A DNA stretch of 64,000 bases from Cohnella lupini (GTDB taxonomy: Bacteria > Bacillota > Bacilli > Paenibacillales > Paenibacillaceae). The stretch lies in assembly GCF_003386205.1 (NCBI RefSeq), contig NZ_QRDY01000009.1:124001-188000 (forward strand). Reading direction: 5' to 3'. The position numbers and the translations under genes were made by a program. The notes under the pieces were generated by a model, which was not told the origin of the DNA, searched no databases, and worked only from the letters and a program-made list of their open reading frames with translations. This document shows, piece after piece, positions 8,390-17,812 of the stretch. The number at the start of each line of letters is the position of its first letter. Within the stretch, counting starts at the first letter, position 1.

Positions 8390-9274
8390 CTATCCCGCCA
8401 TTTTCCTGCTCTTCCTGCCGGCCAAGAACACGCCTCCCAGAATGATAAACAGACCTAACAGCATGTTCCATTTAATCTCTTCGTCAAGCAGCGTGAATCC
8501 CCAAATCAAAGCCGTTCCCGGGACCAAATACGTGACCATGGAGGCAAACTCGGCGCTCCCCTTCTGCACCATGTAATAGAACAAGATATAAGCGAATCCG
8601 GATCCGAAAGCCCCCAAACCGATAATCATCGGGAGGTTCGACGCGGATACGAGATCCGCCGCATCGATCGATTCGGTGGCAAAGGCGAAGCTACCGCTAC
8701 CGACCATACTCGTGAGCAAGGTGCCGAAGCTAATCTGGTACATCGAATATCCCGTTAGAAGCTTCTTGGACAATTGGGAACCGATAGCATAACAGATCGT
8801 CGCGCCTATCATGCAGACCAGACCGACAGGATCTACGGAGATGAACGATCCCGGTTTGATCCCGAGCAAGACGAGCAGCCCTATGGTGGCCACTCCTACA
8901 CCGATCCACTGATTGCGGGTAGACTTATGTCTGAACAAAGCGATTCCGACGACGATCGTCCATACCGGAGTCGCGGCATTCAGGATGGAAGCCAGACTGC
9001 TGCTCAAATGCGTTTCGCTGTAAGCGATCAGAGTCCACGGGATGGCGGTATTGATCGAAGCCATTACGATCACCGACAACCACGGAATCGTCCGGAATCC
9101 GAACGGCTTCCTGAACGCAAGCATGACGGCGGTAACGACGATCAACCCGCAGCCCGAGCGCAGGAAGGAGATCGTCCACGGTCCGAAGTCGTTCAGCAAT
9201 ATTTTCATAAAATAAAAAGATCCGCCCCAAATAAGGCTGAGCAGTATAAGTGCGATATAGGCGAGACGCGGCAA
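8390..9274 (-). CDS. EamA/DMT-family membrane transporter
   Basis: The 294 residues form ten hydrophobic segments in two EamA repeats; the first begins LILLSLIWGGSFYFMK and the second near GLVCMIGATICYAIGSQ. The family exports small metabolites such as amino acids or purine derivatives. It lies upstream of the MFS gene with about 90 bases between, possibly one transcript. No specific substrate can be assigned. Confidence 0.85.
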   Translation of the reverse strand: MPRLAYIALILLSLIWGGSFYFMKILLNDFGPWTISFLRSGCGLIVVTAVMLAFRKPFGFRTIPWLSVIVMASINTAIPWTLIAYSETHLSSSLASILNAATPVWTIVVGIALFRHKSTRNQWIGVGVATIGLLVLLGIKPGSFISVDPVGLVCMIGATICYAIGSQLSKKLLTGYSMYQISFGTLLTSMVGSGSFAFATESIDAADLVSASNLPMIIGLGAFGSGFAYILFYYMVQKGSAEFASMVTYLVPGTALIWGFTLLDEEIKWNMLLGLFIILGGVFLAGRKSRKMAG

Positions 9275-9428
9275 TGGTGATCCTTCTTTCTAAGCGTGGA
9301 TATGGAATAGTATACCCCCTCCCCGCTTCGGCCGCCATCCAACCCCGCTCCCAACCGCGGCAAACTTTCGAACATCATTTCAATCCCGACCGGATCTTTG
9401 GTAAAATAGCATCAAGGAGCTGACGATA

Positions 9429-10676
9429 ATGACCGAAATGAAGAACGAGATTATAGAAAGATTCAAAACCTACGCGCAAGTCGATACGCAATCCAACGAA
9501 AGCAGCCAAACCTGTCCGACGACCGAAGGTCAGCTTGCCCTTGGACGGATGCTGGTTGACGAGCTGAAGCAAATCGGAATGCAGGAAGTTACCATGGATG
9601 CCAACGGATACGTCATGGCCACCCTTCCATCCAACACGAATAAATCCATCCCCACTATCGGGTTCCTGGCTCATATCGATACGGCTACCGAAATTTCGGG
9701 CAAAGACGTTAAACCCCGGGTTGTGGAAGACTACGACGGTCAGGATATCGTTCTTAACCGGGAGCAAGACGTCGTACTGTCTCCACGGGAGTTTCCCGAG
9801 CTGGCCGAATACAAGGGACAGACTCTCATCACGACGGACGGAACGACCTTGCTCGGAGCCGACGACAAAGCCGGAATAACGGAGATCATGACCGCCATGG
9901 CTTACTTGATCAAGCACCCGGAAATCAAGCACGGACGGGTCAGGGTCGCGTTCACTCCGGACGAAGAAATAGGAAGAGGGCCTCACCGTTTCGACGTGAA
10001 AGCCTTTGATGCCAGCTATGCTTATACGATGGATGGGGGACCTCTAGGCGAGCTTCAATACGAGAGCTTCAATGCGGCGGTGGCGCGAGTCACTTGCACG
10101 GGCAAAATCGTTCATCCGGGTACCGCCAAGGGAAAAATGATCAACTCCGCCAAGATCGCGATGGAAATCAGCAACCGGCTTCCGGCTGAAGAAGCTCCGG
10201 AATACACTGACGGTTACGAAGGCTTCTTCCACCTCATTTCCATTCAAGGGGACGTGGAAGAGACTAAACTGCACTTCATCATCCGGGACTTCGATCGGGA
10301 AAGATTCGAGGCGAGGAAAACCGAACTGACGGCTATCGTCGAGGAATTGCAGGAAACTTACGGGGAACAGCGAATCTTGCTCGAGATTAAGGACCAGTAC
10401 TTCAATATGCGCGAGAAAATCGAGCCGGTGAAGGAAATCGTCGATATTGCCCATCAAGCGATGGTAAGTCTGGGGATCGAGCCGATCATTCGCCCGATTC
10501 GCGGGGGTACCGACGGCTCTCAGCTATCCTACATGGGATTGCCGACGCCGAACATCTTTACGGGCGGCGAGAATTACCACGGCCGATACGAATACATATC
10601 CGTAGATACCATGATCAAGGCTACGAACGTGATCATCGAGATCATTAAGCTTTTCGAGAGTCGGGCGGCGGAGTAA
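9429..10676 (+). CDS. pepT: Peptidase T (tripeptide aminopeptidase)
   Basis: The 415-residue protein matches PepT throughout. The M20 metallopeptidase zinc-binding residues are visible: His82 and Asp84 in LAHIDTA, Asp145 in GADDKAG, Glu179/Glu180 in TPDEEIGRG, the aspartate in YTMDGG, and the histidine in [10 protein letters not shown]. It removes N-terminal residues from tripeptides in the cytoplasm. AAGGAG precedes the first ATG, and TAAAAT about 20 bases upstream is a candidate -10 element. Its last 32 bases overlap the end of the convergent alkyltransferase-like gene. Confidence 0.95.
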   Translation: MTEMKNEIIERFKTYAQVDTQSNESSQTCPTTEGQLALGRMLVDELKQIGMQEVTMDANGYVMATLPSNTNKSIPTIGFLAHIDTATEISGKDVKPRVVEDYDGQDIVLNREQDVVLSPREFPELAEYKGQTLITTDGTTLLGADDKAGITEIMTAMAYLIKHPEIKHGRVRVAFTPDEEIGRGPHRFDVKAFDASYAYTMDGGPLGELQYESFNAAVARVTCTGKIVHPGTAKGKMINSAKIAMEISNRLPAEEAPEYTDGYEGFFHLISIQGDVEETKLHFIIRDFDRERFEARKTELTAIVEELQETYGEQRILLEIKDQYFNMREKIEPVKEIVDIAHQAMVSLGIEPIIRPIRGGTDGSQLSYMGLPTPNIFTGGENYHGRYEYISVDTMIKATNVIIEIIKLFESRAAE

Positions 10677-10971
10677 ACCGATAGACGTCGAGGTCGATGC
10701 GTCCGCCTAATCCGATCTCGACGTTCTCGTTCTCCAGATACAGGGTTTGCATATACTTCCCCTCTCCCTCTTGAATCGCGATCTCTCCTCTAGCGTTAAC
10801 GACTCTATGCCAAGGTAGCCCGTGCTTCGCGCTTAGCGAATGCAAGATTCTCACGACCTGCCTGGCCCCTCTCGGGCTTCCCGCGCATTCCGCGATTTGC
10901 CCGTACGTCATGACGAAGCCCTCCGGTATGCTCTTGATAATCTCGACGACTCGTTCCGTAAACGGGTTCAT
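10645..10971 (-). CDS. Alkyltransferase-like protein (MGMT family, no active-site Cys)
   Basis: The protein has 108 residues and the MGMT DNA-binding fold with the helix-turn-helix stretch [20 protein letters not shown]. The alkyl-acceptor Cys of the PCHRV motif is replaced by Trp (PWHRVV), the mark of alkyltransferase-like proteins. Those flag O6-alkylguanine lesions for nucleotide excision repair instead of repairing them directly. I prefer the start MNPFTERV at 10971, which fits the family length; a start at 11019 would overlap the upstream gene. The 3' end overlaps pepT by 32 bases. Confidence 0.88.
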   Translation of the reverse strand: MNPFTERVVEIIKSIPEGFVMTYGQIAECAGSPRGARQVVRILHSLSAKHGLPWHRVVNARGEIAIQEGEGKYMQTLYLENENVEIGLGGRIDLDVYRFTPPPDSRKA

Positions 10972-10987
10972 TCCTCTGCCCTGCTTT

Positions 10988-11623
10988 CTAAGATAAATAT
11001 GCTCCCGTAGCCGAAGCATAGGCCGCGTTTGTTCCTTTGTGCCTGCTATGTCTCCGCCCCGGCGTATCGAACGCGAAGATTGCGGTCGCGCAAATCGTCG
11101 CCGTTAAGTAAACCCCCGCGATCGCATAGAAGACCGGCCGGAACCCGGTTTCCGCTTGAAACCAGAGATAGGTCATCGATCCGGCGTTAACGACCCACAT
11201 CGCCCAGAGGAAGAAGGATCTCCGGGTTCCGGATCTTCCCCTTGCCGCATGGTGATAAGTTTCCCATTCCCGCGCAGGATCCAATCGGCACAATCTCGTT
11301 AATTCAGGTTCGACTACCTCTCGCATGTAACGGTTCAGCCAATCTTGCTTTCTGTAGCTGTGCAGAATCATCCACGTGTAGAACACGGAAGGGAACGGAG
11401 CGACGGCCAGCGCCAGAGCGCCGCTTCTTTCCGTGAACGAGAATGCGAATATCAGCGTTAGCAGCGCGACCATTTGCGCGGCGAACTTGTCCCTCTGGCG
11501 TATTCGCAGCTTTATCTCTTCTCTTATATCCTGCCTTATGCTTTCGTAATGGCTAATTCTCTTGTTGTCGTCGCTCTGCAAGGTCGCTTGAAGCCCATTT
11601 TCCGTGCTGGAAAAATCATTCAT
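10988..11623 (-). CDS. Uncharacterised membrane protein, 211 aa
   Basis: I do not recognise the family. A soluble N-terminal part of about 50 residues (charged, SIRQDIREEIKLRIRQRDK) is followed by four hydrophobic segments in two pairs, separated by a hydrophilic stretch with many Arg and Glu. The start at MNDFSSTENG (11623) has GGAGGAG six bases upstream; the frame to 11659 lacks one. It ends 16 bases before the alkyltransferase-like gene, so the two are probably cotranscribed, but a functional link is not evident. Confidence 0.75.
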   Translation of the reverse strand: MNDFSSTENGLQATLQSDDNKRISHYESIRQDIREEIKLRIRQRDKFAAQMVALLTLIFAFSFTERSGALALAVAPFPSVFYTWMILHSYRKQDWLNRYMREVVEPELTRLCRLDPAREWETYHHAARGRSGTRRSFFLWAMWVVNAGSMTYLWFQAETGFRPVFYAIAGVYLTATICATAIFAFDTPGRRHSRHKGTNAAYASATGAYLS

Positions 11624-11695
11624 CGCGTACTCCTCCAATTGACAGACATGTAAGCTCATTCTAGCATATTTATGGGCGATATACCTCGGCTCCCC

Positions 11696-12817
11696 CTACT
11701 TCCACCAGGACAGCGTTGGGAAGGACGTCGCTCCAATGACGACGGTCTCCCCTATTCTCGGAGTGGCTATCGCCGCATTTCGATCCTTCGCGGCTTTAGT
11801 CGCGCGTTCGACCGGGTCCGTCCAATCATGCATCGCAAGCGTAAAAGCACCCCAGTGGACGGGAATCATCACGCGGCCGCCGACGTCCTGATTGGCTTGC
11901 ACCGTTTCCTCGGGCAGCATGTGAATCGCCTGCCAGCGCTCGTCGTATTGCCCGCATTCCATGAGCGTGAGATCGAACGGGCCGTATTTATGGCCGATTT
12001 CCTTGAAGTGAGGTCCATAACCGCTATCGCCGCTGTAGAAAATCTTAGCCTTGCGACCTTGAATAATCCACGAGCACCATAACGTCGAGTTCCTATCCCC
12101 CATGCTTCTACCCGAGAAATGGCGCGCCGGAGCGGAAGTTAAATGAATCCCTTCGAACTCTACGTCATCCCACCAATCGTGCTCCGTGATGATGCCTGGA
12201 TTAACTCCCCATCTAATCAAATGGGCCGCGACACCCAGCGGGACGATAAACCTTTTCACCTTCGGCATCAACGCTTTAATGGAACCGTAATCCAAATGAT
12301 CGTAATGGTCGTGGGAGAGAATAACCGCGTCGATGGAAGGCAATTCGTTGATCTCGTCAGGCAAGCGATCGCTGTAACGACGGCCGCCGAAGATGGGAAA
12401 AGGAGACGGGGTACGGCCCAGCATCGGGTCGATGAATAGCGTTTTGCCGTCTAAGCGCATGAGAATCGCAGAATGGCCGAACCAGGTCACGGAATCTATA
12501 TCCGCGGAAAGCAAGCTGTCGAGTTCTAACGGCACGGCCTGCAGAGGAGAGCTCGGCTTTCCTTTCGGGTTCCCTTTAATCATCTCGATCAGAACATTAA
12601 CCGTCTGACTAACGCCCATGTTCATGCTCGTCGGAATTTGGTTCAAGAACTTTCCTTGCGAACGATTGGGCGAAGCTTCCATGCGGCGTACACTCGCTTC
12701 TGACTGCCTGCCCCCAAGGGCGGGATAATACTTCAGCACCAGATATCCGGTCAACAGGATGGCTGCTAAGATAATAATTGCGATTAACAAGGGCTCTCTT
12801 CCTCTTTTCACGGCCAT
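11696..12817 (-). CDS. Metallo-beta-lactamase-fold hydrolase (NAPE-PLD-like), membrane-anchored
   Basis: The 373-residue protein starts with a basic tip and one transmembrane segment (about residues 9-30), then a metallo-beta-lactamase domain. The metal motif SHDHYDHLD (HxHxDH) is intact, with further ligands in YSGDSGYG and PVHWGAF. The pattern VTWFGHSAILMRLDGKTLFIDPM is typical of the UlaG/NAPE-PLD branch. Such proteins are zinc phosphodiesterases, but the substrate in bacteria is mostly unknown. It is preceded on its strand by array B. Confidence 0.83.
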   Translation of the reverse strand: MAVKRGREPLLIAIIILAAILLTGYLVLKYYPALGGRQSEASVRRMEASPNRSQGKFLNQIPTSMNMGVSQTVNVLIEMIKGNPKGKPSSPLQAVPLELDSLLSADIDSVTWFGHSAILMRLDGKTLFIDPMLGRTPSPFPIFGGRRYSDRLPDEINELPSIDAVILSHDHYDHLDYGSIKALMPKVKRFIVPLGVAAHLIRWGVNPGIITEHDWWDDVEFEGIHLTSAPARHFSGRSMGDRNSTLWCSWIIQGRKAKIFYSGDSGYGPHFKEIGHKYGPFDLTLMECGQYDERWQAIHMLPEETVQANQDVGGRVMIPVHWGAFTLAMHDWTDPVERATKAAKDRNAAIATPRIGETVVIGATSFPTLSWWK

Positions 12818-12909
12818 CGTTCGGCAACATTCTTGTACGACTTAACACTATGAAATTTAACGCCAAATTGCAAATGGGAACATGCTCGATGGGGGCTCGG
12901 CGGGGCATT

Positions 12910-13215
12910 GTTCATCGATTTAAAGCGGCGGCGCCGCTCTATTTCCTCCAAAAGTGCCTCGTTCATCGATTTAAAGCGGCGGTGCCGCTCTATTTCCTCC
13001 AAAAGTGCCTCGTTCATCGATTTAAAGCGGCGGTGCCGCTCTATTTCCTCCAAAAGTGCCTTGTTCATCGATTTAAAGCGGCGGCGCCGCTCTATTTCCT
13101 CCAAAAGTGCCTCGTTCATCGATTTAAAGCGGCGGCGCTGCTCTATTTCCTCCAAAAGTGCCTCGTTCATCGATTTAAAGCGGCGGCGCTGCTCTATTTC
13201 CTCCAAAAGTGCCTC
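12910..13215. repeat. Array B: 51-bp tandem repeat, six exact-length units
   Basis: GTTCATCGATTTAAAGCGGC begins units at 12910, 12961, 13012, 13063, 13114 and 13165; total length is 306 bp. Units differ at only a few positions (CGC/CTG changes in the loop of AGCGGC-GGC-GCCGCT). The TCGATTTAAAGCGG half is shared with array A in the opposite orientation. It lies between the terminator of the 13286 gene and the start of the metallo-beta-lactamase gene. Open frames cross it on both strands, as expected for a stop-free unit of 3 x 17 bases. Confidence 0.95.
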
Positions 13216-13231
13216 ATTCACCAAACACGTC

Positions 13232-13266
13232 AAAAAACGCCCCGTCCCATAAAGAGACGAAGCGTT
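13232..13266 (-). terminator. Terminator of the peptidoglycan-binding protein gene
   Basis: On the minus strand a 13-bp stem (13266-13254 with 13248-13236, including G-T pairs) is followed by TTTTTT. It lies directly after the stop codon at 13286 and separates the gene from array B. Confidence 0.8.
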
Positions 13267-13285
13267 CTTTAATTTCTCGTTCGCG

Positions 13286-14125
13286 TTAGTCCGAATCTTT
13301 GCCTTTGCCGCCGCCAATATCGGACCCTTCGGATTTTTCCGGGGTCGATTGAGGCTGCAGATTGCCGCCGCCACCGCCGCCATTGCCTTTGTCTTCTTTG
13401 ACCTTCTCCGGAGCTTCTTCTTTGATCTCGCCTTTTTCTTCCTCTTTAGCCTTGCCTTGATCTTCTTCTTTGGCTTTGCCTTGATCTTCTTCTCTGGCTT
13501 TGTCTTGACCTTCTTGATCTTCTTCCTCTATTCCTTGCCCTTGACCGCCACCATTACCCATTCCTCCGCCATTACCCATTCCCCCGCCGTTGCCCGCACC
13601 GTTGCCTTGACCGCCACCGTTACCCATTCCTCCGCCGTTGCCCATACCGCCGCCTTGACCGCCACCGTTACCCATTCCTCCGCCTTTGCCCATTCCTCCA
13701 CCTTGACCGCCGCCTTGACCGCCGCCGCCGATGCCTTTTGCTCGTCCAATACTCTTAGCGCCGCTTCGTCCACCGCCGCTAACGCCTATTTTTTTGTTCG
13801 AATAGGCATATACGAGCGACGTGAAGGTTTTTTTGTCCACGTTGCCGGTAGCCTTCATGCCATGCTTCTTCTGAAAATATTTCACGCCTCGAACCGTTGC
13901 GGTGTCGTAATAACCGTTAATCGGACCGGAATAGCTTCCCAGCGATTTCAACATCCCTTGAATGACGTATACGTCCGGACCATGCGCGCCTTTACCTACC
14001 GCCAAGCTGACTTTCGGCAAGCTTACCATCAACGCGATAGCGAGTACGGCTACGCCGAACCATTTACCAGCCGTTAATAAGAACCGTGAACGATGCGAAG
14101 CGCCGCTTTTATTTCCTTTTTCCAT
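13286..14125 (-). CDS. Secreted peptidoglycan-binding protein with Gly-rich and Lys/Glu-rich tail
   Basis: The start MEKGNKSGASH at 14125 gives 279 residues. A basic N-terminus and hydrophobic segment (about 20-43, ending SLAVGKG) form a signal peptide or anchor. Residues about 46-110 are a PG_binding_1 domain (GPDVYVIQGMLKSLGSY, then AVRGVKYFQKKHG-type repeat), which binds cell-wall peptidoglycan. Next comes a Gly/Asn/Met-rich repeat region (about 115-205), then acidic-basic repeats of the KAKEEDQG type, and a Gly-rich C-terminus. The upstream frame to 14323 lacks a ribosome site. No catalytic domain is present; a structural or spore-coat role is possible but not shown. Confidence 0.75.
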   Translation of the reverse strand: MEKGNKSGASHRSRFLLTAGKWFGVAVLAIALMVSLPKVSLAVGKGAHGPDVYVIQGMLKSLGSYSGPINGYYDTATVRGVKYFQKKHGMKATGNVDKKTFTSLVYAYSNKKIGVSGGGRSGAKSIGRAKGIGGGGQGGGQGGGMGKGGGMGNGGGQGGGMGNGGGMGNGGGQGNGAGNGGGMGNGGGMGNGGGQGQGIEEEDQEGQDKAREEDQGKAKEEDQGKAKEEEKGEIKEEAPEKVKEDKGNGGGGGGNLQPQSTPEKSEGSDIGGGKGKDSD

Positions 14126-14324
14126 ATGCTCGAAAATCCTCCTCGTAGTCGTTTTGCTTTTTTCCACCGATCTTACTATCTCCATATTTTCATTTCTATC
14201 CGGACTTCCTTGCGACTTTCTCCATACTCGCTTCTGACTTGCAGAGAAGCTATGTATATCGACTCCTCTACGTTTTCCTATGCACGGAAAAGTTATGCGA
14301 ACCGCAGCACCTCGCTCGAACACG

Positions 14325-14381
14325 CCAAAAAAACCCTCAAGAGACGCGTCCTGAACGCTTGGGCGGAATACTCCGAGGGTT
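14325..14381 (-). terminator. Terminator downstream of the HD-GYP gene
   Basis: On the minus strand AACCCTCGGAG (14381-14371) pairs with CTTGAGGGTT and is followed by TTTTTT. The loop is long (about 30 bases), so efficiency is uncertain. Confidence 0.55.
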
Positions 14382-14414
14382 GTTCGACCAACTCATTTTA
14401 TCGTTAATTCTCGA

Positions 14415-15437
14415 TCATACGACGACGATTTCTTGAATATGAATATGGCGTTCTTGGCTCAAGTCGAGAAACGTTTCATCGATTCTGACCAGAGGATGAA
14501 CGTCGTCGTGCGGATTAATGTACACGACTTCTCCCCATCTGCCATCCGTAAGCTTTACCTTGCTCCCGATGAGGTGACGAATCATCATCTTAAGAAATAC
14601 CGAGACGACTTCCGGGTCGAGCTCTCCGAAGGAGCCTTTGCGCATTTCATTGACAATCTCGTGAAACGGAAGGGGCTCATGATAGGGCCGTTTGGAGGAC
14701 ATGGCATGAAAAATGTCGGCCACGGCCACGATTCTGCTGAACGGATCCACCTCGTGGCCCAATAACTTAAAGGGATATCCTCGTCCGTCGATCCGTTCAT
14801 GATGCTGCAGGGCGACCAAGGCAATCCTCGGGTCCAATCCCTCGGTTCCCTTCAAGATCTCATGACCATACGTCGTATGTCGCTTGATCTCCTCGTACTC
14901 GGCCTCCGAGAGCTTGCCTGGCTTAAGCAGGATATCGTCCGATATGTTGATTTTACCGACATCGTGAAGCGTTGCCGCCAAGGACAGTAGGGCTAGGTCC
15001 TCTTCGCCGAGCTTCATCCACCTGCCGATCAGCGTCGACAGCACGCCGACTCCTATATTATGCTGGTGCGTATATTCGTCCTTCGCCTTTACCGACTCGA
15101 ACAACTGATAGATGTCCGGATGCGACGACACTTGCCGAACGATGGGAAGCAGCTCGTTCGTGATCTCGTTCAAAGGAAGTCTCTTCGTGATTCTCGCTTG
15201 GTCGAACAACTGCTTGGATTGGCTTGCGGCTTCGCGCACGATATCCGTCGGCGCTTCGACGGGAAAGCCGTCCGATCTTTCGTCCATAACCAGGATATCG
15301 GATTCATGGATGTGATGCTGTTCAAGAAGACGAATGAATCCCGCGTCAATGGTTACCCGCGCTGGTAGAAGTAGGAGTCCTACCGAATTCAGAACATCGT
15401 GCTTCGACTTTTTGCCAAGTAATCGATCAAGAGACAA
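14415..15437 (-). CDS. HD-GYP domain c-di-GMP phosphodiesterase (first copy)
   Basis: The 340-residue protein has an HD-GYP domain: LHDVGKINISDDILLKPGKL contains the HD pair and HHERIDGRGYP the GYP motif, with further conserved metal residues. Such enzymes hydrolyse cyclic di-GMP. An N-terminal part of about 100 residues has no recognised sensor domain, and a short beta-rich C-terminal extension (DGRWGEVVYINPHDDVHPLV) follows. A paralogue of the same layout is at 52722-53738. No c-di-GMP riboswitch is visible in front of this copy. It is a single gene with its own terminator. Confidence 0.9.
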   Translation of the reverse strand: MSLDRLLGKKSKHDVLNSVGLLLLPARVTIDAGFIRLLEQHHIHESDILVMDERSDGFPVEAPTDIVREAASQSKQLFDQARITKRLPLNEITNELLPIVRQVSSHPDIYQLFESVKAKDEYTHQHNIGVGVLSTLIGRWMKLGEEDLALLSLAATLHDVGKINISDDILLKPGKLSEAEYEEIKRHTTYGHEILKGTEGLDPRIALVALQHHERIDGRGYPFKLLGHEVDPFSRIVAVADIFHAMSSKRPYHEPLPFHEIVNEMRKGSFGELDPEVVSVFLKMMIRHLIGSKVKLTDGRWGEVVYINPHDDVHPLVRIDETFLDLSQERHIHIQEIVVV

Positions 15438-15554
15438 TTCCCCCGTCAGCTCCGCTCCGTTATCAACATCAATCTAGGTTCGTTTTACAGAATATACCTC
15501 AAACCGCGACAAATTTCCACAAAATTTTACAAAATTCGATATGCCTTTCTTGTG

Positions 15555-16472
15555 CTATTTTCTCAACAGCTCGCGAATCAAAATGAAAGCCGACCCGATT
15601 CTCGAAGCCCGGCCATACTTGCGAATATAGTCATAGTCGGTCAATACGATGCCAGCGTCTTTAACCGCGTAGGAAAAATCGTCGTCCAACATCAGTTTAT
15701 GCTCCCATACCCTTTTCTCCCAATGAGGCACCCGTTCCAGCATGAAGCTGTCCTCGACGGCCGGATGGATATAGGTTTCGCTGATCCCCTCCGGAAGATC
15801 GTACATTTTCCCAATCATGGATTGTTTAAATAGTTCGTAGGTTTCGCCCTCCTCGATGTGAAAAGGATGGGACAAGAGATAGTCGGGAATGGCAACGCCC
15901 ATCACTCCGGCCAGGGAAGAAGCTTTCGCGACGATTCTTTCGACTCCGGGAATGGATGACAACAGCGGATCCGCAGGGTGTACCTTCCGAAACAATCGGA
16001 AGGGCAGCTTCCACTTCGCGCATTGCCGCAATACTTGAGGAATATGGCTTCTCCCCGTAGCCATCCCATATAAGCTCCCCATGTGATTATCGGCATGAGT
16101 CGGTTGAATGCCGAATCGCCTAAGCGCCTCATATTGGGCGGCCAGCTCCTTCATGACGGCTCCCGTATCGGCATGTCTTTCGAACGCCTCGACCGTCTTG
16201 TGCATATGTCCGCTCTCGTCGTGAAGCGATGGATGCCCGGTCAGGCTCGCCCACCTTACGGCGTCGAACTCGCTAGTCAGCGTAAGGTGCAATCCGACAT
16301 TCGTCTGCCCTTTTCTCTTGCACCAGTCCGCGGCTTCCTCGAAACCGGGAGCCGGGGCCATCAAAGTCGCCGACGAAACCCTTCGTTCCTCCAACAGCTG
16401 CATGATTGCTTCATTCATCGGCTTGCTTTGTCCGAAATCATCGCAGTTAATAATCAGATACCTAGGATTCAT
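15555..16472 (-). CDS. YdjC/ChbG-type carbohydrate deacetylase
   Basis: The 305-residue protein begins RYLIINCDDFGQSKPMNEAI, the YdjC signature in which the two Asp residues bind metal; further motifs are GLHLTLTSE and THADNHMGSLYG with the histidines. The family removes acetyl groups from chito-oligosaccharides or related sugars. Its ATG lies inside the last codons of the upstream GPH transporter gene (11-base overlap), so the two are translationally coupled. This suggests import of an acetylated sugar followed by deacetylation; the sugar is not known. Confidence 0.88.
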   Translation of the reverse strand: MNPRYLIINCDDFGQSKPMNEAIMQLLEERRVSSATLMAPAPGFEEAADWCKRKGQTNVGLHLTLTSEFDAVRWASLTGHPSLHDESGHMHKTVEAFERHADTGAVMKELAAQYEALRRFGIQPTHADNHMGSLYGMATGRSHIPQVLRQCAKWKLPFRLFRKVHPADPLLSSIPGVERIVAKASSLAGVMGVAIPDYLLSHPFHIEEGETYELFKQSMIGKMYDLPEGISETYIHPAVEDSFMLERVPHWEKRVWEHKLMLDDDFSYAVKDAGIVLTDYDYIRKYGRASRIGSAFILIRELLRK

Positions 16473-17748
16473 CGGCGGGTTTCCTTTCTATTTTGACGAA
16501 GAAGGATAGGAAGATAGAGACGACAAGCAGGCCGAACGGAACGACGCTTATTAAGTAGCGGAACGTGGATTCAGGATCAGGACCCGGGTTGTCCCCGTCC
16601 TCGTAACCGAATATGATGCCGACTATCAAGAAGGCCAAGGCGGAAATCAACCCGCTCGAACGCGTGATGAATCCGCTGACAGCAGTATATATCCCTTCCC
16701 TCCTGCTACCGGTCTTCGCGAAATCCTGATCGATGATGATACTATTCACGATCGGCGGCGTAACGAGGAAGCCGGCCAGTCCGAAGCCTACCAACACCCC
16801 CGCAATGATTCCGCTTACAAGACTTGTGCCGAACCATAAGGGAATAACCGATAATGCATACGCGACGAACGACAATCTCCAACCCTTTACCGGGTCCAAT
16901 CTACGAATTAACCAGAACCAGACGGCGACGAGCGGAATGACCGAGACGAATATCGAGCCTAGAAGAATAGCATTCTGGGCTTCGGGAACTTTCAACACGT
17001 ATTTCGCGTAAAAGGGAATCATCGAGCTCAGCAATCCATTGACGGTTTGGGCGAAAGAGTTGGCGATATTGACGAGCCAGAACGTCTTGTTCTTGAACGT
17101 TTCACGGAATGCCTCTTTGAATCCCAGCTGCGGGGATAACATGGCCTGCTCGTCTTCCTTCACGTTTCTCAGGAAGATCAGCATTAGAACGCCGAATACT
17201 AACGCGTAGATGATGGACATCTTGCCGAAGCCCATAGCATCGAACAAGATAGGCGTTAGCGCCGTACCTATCAGCAAGGCGACGATCTGATAGCCTTGCT
17301 GCACCGCCGAAGCTTTGGCTCGAAGTCGGTCCCCCTTGAACAGTTCCGGGAATAACGCTCCGTAATTAACCCAGATAACGGTCGCCACCGCCTCGTATAT
17401 GACCAAGGCTATGAGAAACCAAGTGAACAAGCCCATTTCGGACAATCCTTGAGGCGGCGAGAATACGAGAATGAAAGACAGCATGAAGAATGGGATCGCA
17501 CCGAAGATCCATGGACGACGTCGCCCATACTTCGTGTTGGTCCTATCCGACCAATAACCGAAGAGCGGTTGATTGACCGCATCCCAAATGAGGAAAATCG
17601 TGCGAGCCAGCGTGGCCAGGCCAATGCTCAGTCCCAGCTTGTCTACGTAATAATAACTATAGAAGGAGCTGAAAGCCTGGCTTGGAATCATCATCGCCAG
17701 CATCCCGAACGCGTACATCATCGGGGAATTGAGAAACCTTTGTCTCAT
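16462..17748 (-). CDS. GPH-family sugar:cation symporter
   Basis: This 428-residue protein has about twelve hydrophobic segments and the features of the glycoside-pentoside-hexuronide family: LIWDAVNQPLFGYWSDRTNT near residue 50-70, GRRRPWIFGAIPFF, and a C-terminal half starting around FAQTVNGLLSSMIPFYAKYV. GPH proteins import glycosides with Na+ or H+. GGAGG precedes the ATG. The coupled downstream deacetylase points to an acetylated oligosaccharide as the cargo. Confidence 0.87.
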   Translation of the reverse strand: MRQRFLNSPMMYAFGMLAMMIPSQAFSSFYSYYYVDKLGLSIGLATLARTIFLIWDAVNQPLFGYWSDRTNTKYGRRRPWIFGAIPFFMLSFILVFSPPQGLSEMGLFTWFLIALVIYEAVATVIWVNYGALFPELFKGDRLRAKASAVQQGYQIVALLIGTALTPILFDAMGFGKMSIIYALVFGVLMLIFLRNVKEDEQAMLSPQLGFKEAFRETFKNKTFWLVNIANSFAQTVNGLLSSMIPFYAKYVLKVPEAQNAILLGSIFVSVIPLVAVWFWLIRRLDPVKGWRLSFVAYALSVIPLWFGTSLVSGIIAGVLVGFGLAGFLVTPPIVNSIIIDQDFAKTGSRREGIYTAVSGFITRSSGLISALAFLIVGIIFGYEDGDNPGPDPESTFRYLISVVPFGLLVVSIFLSFFVKIERKPADES

Positions 17749-17812
17749 GGAATAACCTCCGCATATCGTCTATTCGGAAGATCGATTGCCATCAATTTCG
17801 GTGAATTCAACG

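Noticed and set aside
12808..13383. Open frames on both strands over array B
   Set aside because: Same explanation: a stop-free 51-bp unit gives open frames in several phases and no gene features accompany them.
13349..14077. 242-codon frame antisense to the peptidoglycan-binding protein gene
   Set aside because: It is the complement of the Gly-rich and Lys/Glu-rich repeats and has no ribosome site or family features.
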